A program made the position numbers and the translations under genes. A stretch of 13,704 nucleotides of DNA from Pseudomonadota bacterium (lineage in GTDB: Bacteria > Pseudomonadota > Gammaproteobacteria > Steroidobacterales > Steroidobacteraceae): NCBI GenBank assembly GCA_003242495.1, contig QGUO01000045.1, positions 1 through 13,704 of the forward strand. Direction: 5' to 3'. Below are positions 12,315 through 13,704 of the stretch, in pieces. Each line of letters begins with the position of its first letter. The first letter of the stretch is position 1. Under the pieces are notes generated by a model. It was not told the DNA's origin. It was given only the letters and a program-made list of their open reading frames with translations, and did not search any database.

Positions 12315-13704
12315 AGTCGAGATCGTCGAAACCTCGTTGCGCGATGGCAATCAGTGCCTGTGGGCTGCACTGGGGGTGGACACGGCCAAGACCCTGACCA
12401 TCGCGCCGGTAATGGATCGGGTGGGCTTCAAGGCCATCGACTTCACCACCTCGACCCACATGGGGGTGGCCGTGCGCTACAAGCGCGAGGATCCCTGGGA
12501 GCGCATCCGGCTCATGGCCGAGGCGACGCCGAACACTCCGTTGCAGTTCATGTCCACGGGCTTTCGATTCATCGCCTGGGAAACGGCCAGCCCGGAGTTC
12601 ATGGCGCTGGCGTTCCGCGTGCTGGCGCGTAACGGCATCCGCCGGTTCTGTCTCGCGGACCCCATGAACGACGCCGACTCGAACATCGCGTGCGCACGCA
12701 TGGTCAAGCAGGGCGGCGGCGAGTACGTGATCGCCGCGCTGGTCTACACCTTGAGTCCCATCCATGACGATGCGCACTACGTCGAGCGCGCCCGCAAGCT
12801 CGCCGCCTGCCCCGACATCGACGCGCTGTACATCAAGGATCCGGGTGGCCTGCTCACGCCCAAGCGGGCTCGCGCCTTGATCCCCGCGATCAAGGCCGCG
12901 ATGGGCGACAAGCCGCTCGAGCTGCATGCGCATTGCACGATCTCGCTGGCCGAGCTGACCTACATGGATGCGCCGGAGTACGGTGTGAGTGCGCTGCAAT
13001 GCGCCTCGGGCGCTGCCGCGGACGGCACTTCCAATCCGCCTGCCGAGCGCGTGGTGGCCAACTTACGCGCCTTGGGCCACGAGGTGCGCGTCGACGACGA
13101 GGCGCTGGCGGAGGTTGGGCGGTACTTCACACGGCTTGCCGCGGCGGAAGGGCTGGCCGTCGGAACACCGCAGCCCTTCGACGCGCGCTACCTGCGACAT
13201 CAACTCCCCGGGGGCATGGTCGGCACCATGCGCCGTCATCTGGCGGAAAGCCGGGTCGCGCATCTGGAGAGCGCGGTCATCGAGGAGCTCGGCCGGGTGC
13301 GCGAGGAGCTCGGCTGGCCCATCGTCATGACGCCCTTCTCGCAGATCATGCTCACCCAGGCGGTCATGAACGTCACCCATCGCGAGCGCTACAGCGTGAT
13401 CCCTGACGAGCTGATCCGGTATGCGCTCGGGCGCTTCGGCAAGCCCACTGTCCCGATCGACCCGCAGGTGATGGAGCGCATCGAAGCGTCGCCGCGCACG
13501 CGCGAGTTGCGCGCCGAGCCCGGCATGGCGCCGCTCGAAGAGCTGCGGCGGCGCTTCGGGGCGCGGATCCCGGACGAGGAGTTTCTGCTGCGCGCGACCA
13601 TGCCGGCGGGGCAGGTCGACGCGATGCGGGCCGCCGGCCCGGCGGCGCGCCGCTACGACCCGGTGATGGCGCCGGTCGTGGATCTGGTCCGCAGGCTCAC
13701 GGCG
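12307..13704 (+). CDS. PycB/OadA-type carboxyltransferase subunit (3' end outside window)
   Basis: The first 466 residues of a TIM-barrel biotin-dependent carboxyltransferase of the pyruvate carboxylase/oxaloacetate decarboxylase family. Metal-site Asp13 (SLRDGNQ), the carbamylated-lysine motif YIKDPGGLLTP (Lys177), and metal ligands His207 and His209 (ELHAHCT) are conserved, as are HQLPGGMVG, GTSNPP and TPFSQIMLTQAVMNV. Two substrate-pocket changes stand out. RDAHQ is RDGNQ (His to Asn15), and the LLRGQN loop that gives pyruvate carboxylase its carboxylate-binding Arg is STGFRF (Thr84). The acceptor is therefore probably not pyruvate or oxaloacetate; a ketone or phenolic enolate fits the operon. 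ATG 12307 overlaps the previous stop by 8 bases. Family certain; substrate inferred. Confidence 0.93.
   Translation, partial: MAEVEIVETSLRDGNQCLWAALGVDTAKTLTIAPVMDRVGFKAIDFTTSTHMGVAVRYKREDPWERIRLMAEATPNTPLQFMSTGFRFIAWETASPEFMALAFRVLARNGIRRFCLADPMNDADSNIACARMVKQGGGEYVIAALVYTLSPIHDDAHYVERARKLAACPDIDALYIKDPGGLLTPKRARALIPAIKAAMGDKPLELHAHCTISLAELTYMDAPEYGVSALQCASGAAADGTSNPPAERVVANLRALGHEVRVDDEALAEVGRYFTRLAAAEGLAVGTPQPFDARYLRHQLPGGMVGTMRRHLAESRVAHLESAVIEELGRVREELGWPIVMTPFSQIMLTQAVMNVTHRERYSVIPDELIRYALGRFGKPTVPIDPQVMERIEASPRTRELRAEPGMAPLEELRRRFGARIPDEEFLLRATMPAGQVDAMRAAGPAARRYDPVMAPVVDLVRRLTA

Noticed and set aside
10728..12350. 540-codon minus-strand open frame opposite the biotin carboxylase
   Set aside because: Shadow of AccC, whose catalytic residues are all in the plus frame.
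10450..13704. Housekeeping acetyl-CoA carboxylase operon
   Set aside because: The carboxyltransferase is of the PycB/OadA TIM-barrel type, not AccA/AccD crotonase type.
1..13704. tRNA, rRNA, riboswitch or CRISPR array
   Set aside because: Nothing with the needed repeats or folds was recognised by eye on either strand.

Overview
This window is GC-rich chromosomal DNA from a probable proteobacterium. The evidence is frequent GTG starts, strong G/C third-position bias, tightly coupled catabolic operons, and XRE- and MarR-type regulators next to LigF-like glutathione S-transferases. The genus cannot be fixed from sequence alone. No RNA genes, CRISPR arrays or insertion sequences were seen. The content is accessory catabolism.

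Layout. (A) 1-3472: a truncated MmyB-type XRE regulator on the minus strand diverges from three plus-strand genes. These encode an NTF2/SnoaL-like protein, a carotenoid-oxygenase-family dioxygenase carrying the lignostilbene-dioxygenase residues Tyr102 and Lys135, and an NmrA/QOR2-like NAD(P)-binding protein. A palindrome lies in the divergent gap. (B) 3519-5435, minus strand: a MarR regulator overlaps (ATGA) the start of a short-chain dehydrogenase (SDR) gene that exists only as two remnants. An intact LigF-like GST gene sits between the N- and C-terminal remnants, where the middle of the SDR should be. (C) 5531-7090, plus strand: two tandem GST paralogs diverge from marR across a compact promoter region. 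(D) 7413 to the window end: a five-gene, mostly overlapping operon. Its first two genes resemble the two catalytic subunits of phenylphosphate synthase, that is, a PEP-synthase-type phosphotransferase split into a substrate/phospho-His subunit and an ATP-grasp subunit. The next three encode an AccB-type biotin carrier, an AccC-type biotin carboxylase and a PycB/OadA-type carboxyltransferase that is cut by the window end.

How the genes may work together (inference). Regions A to C look like enzymes for plant- or lignin-derived aromatics: stilbene cleavage, NAD(P)-dependent redox steps, and glutathione-dependent ether or thioether chemistry. Region D looks like an ATP-driven carboxylation system. 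The phosphotransferase would activate a phenol or an enolisable ketone as its phospho or enol-phosphate ester, and a dedicated biotin enzyme would supply the carboxyl group. The carboxyltransferase keeps the metal-site and carbamylated-Lys motifs but has lost the Arg that pyruvate carboxylases use to hold the substrate carboxylate, so its acceptor is probably not pyruvate. A phenylphosphate-synthase-like pair fused by operon structure to a biotin carboxylase is the most interesting item here.
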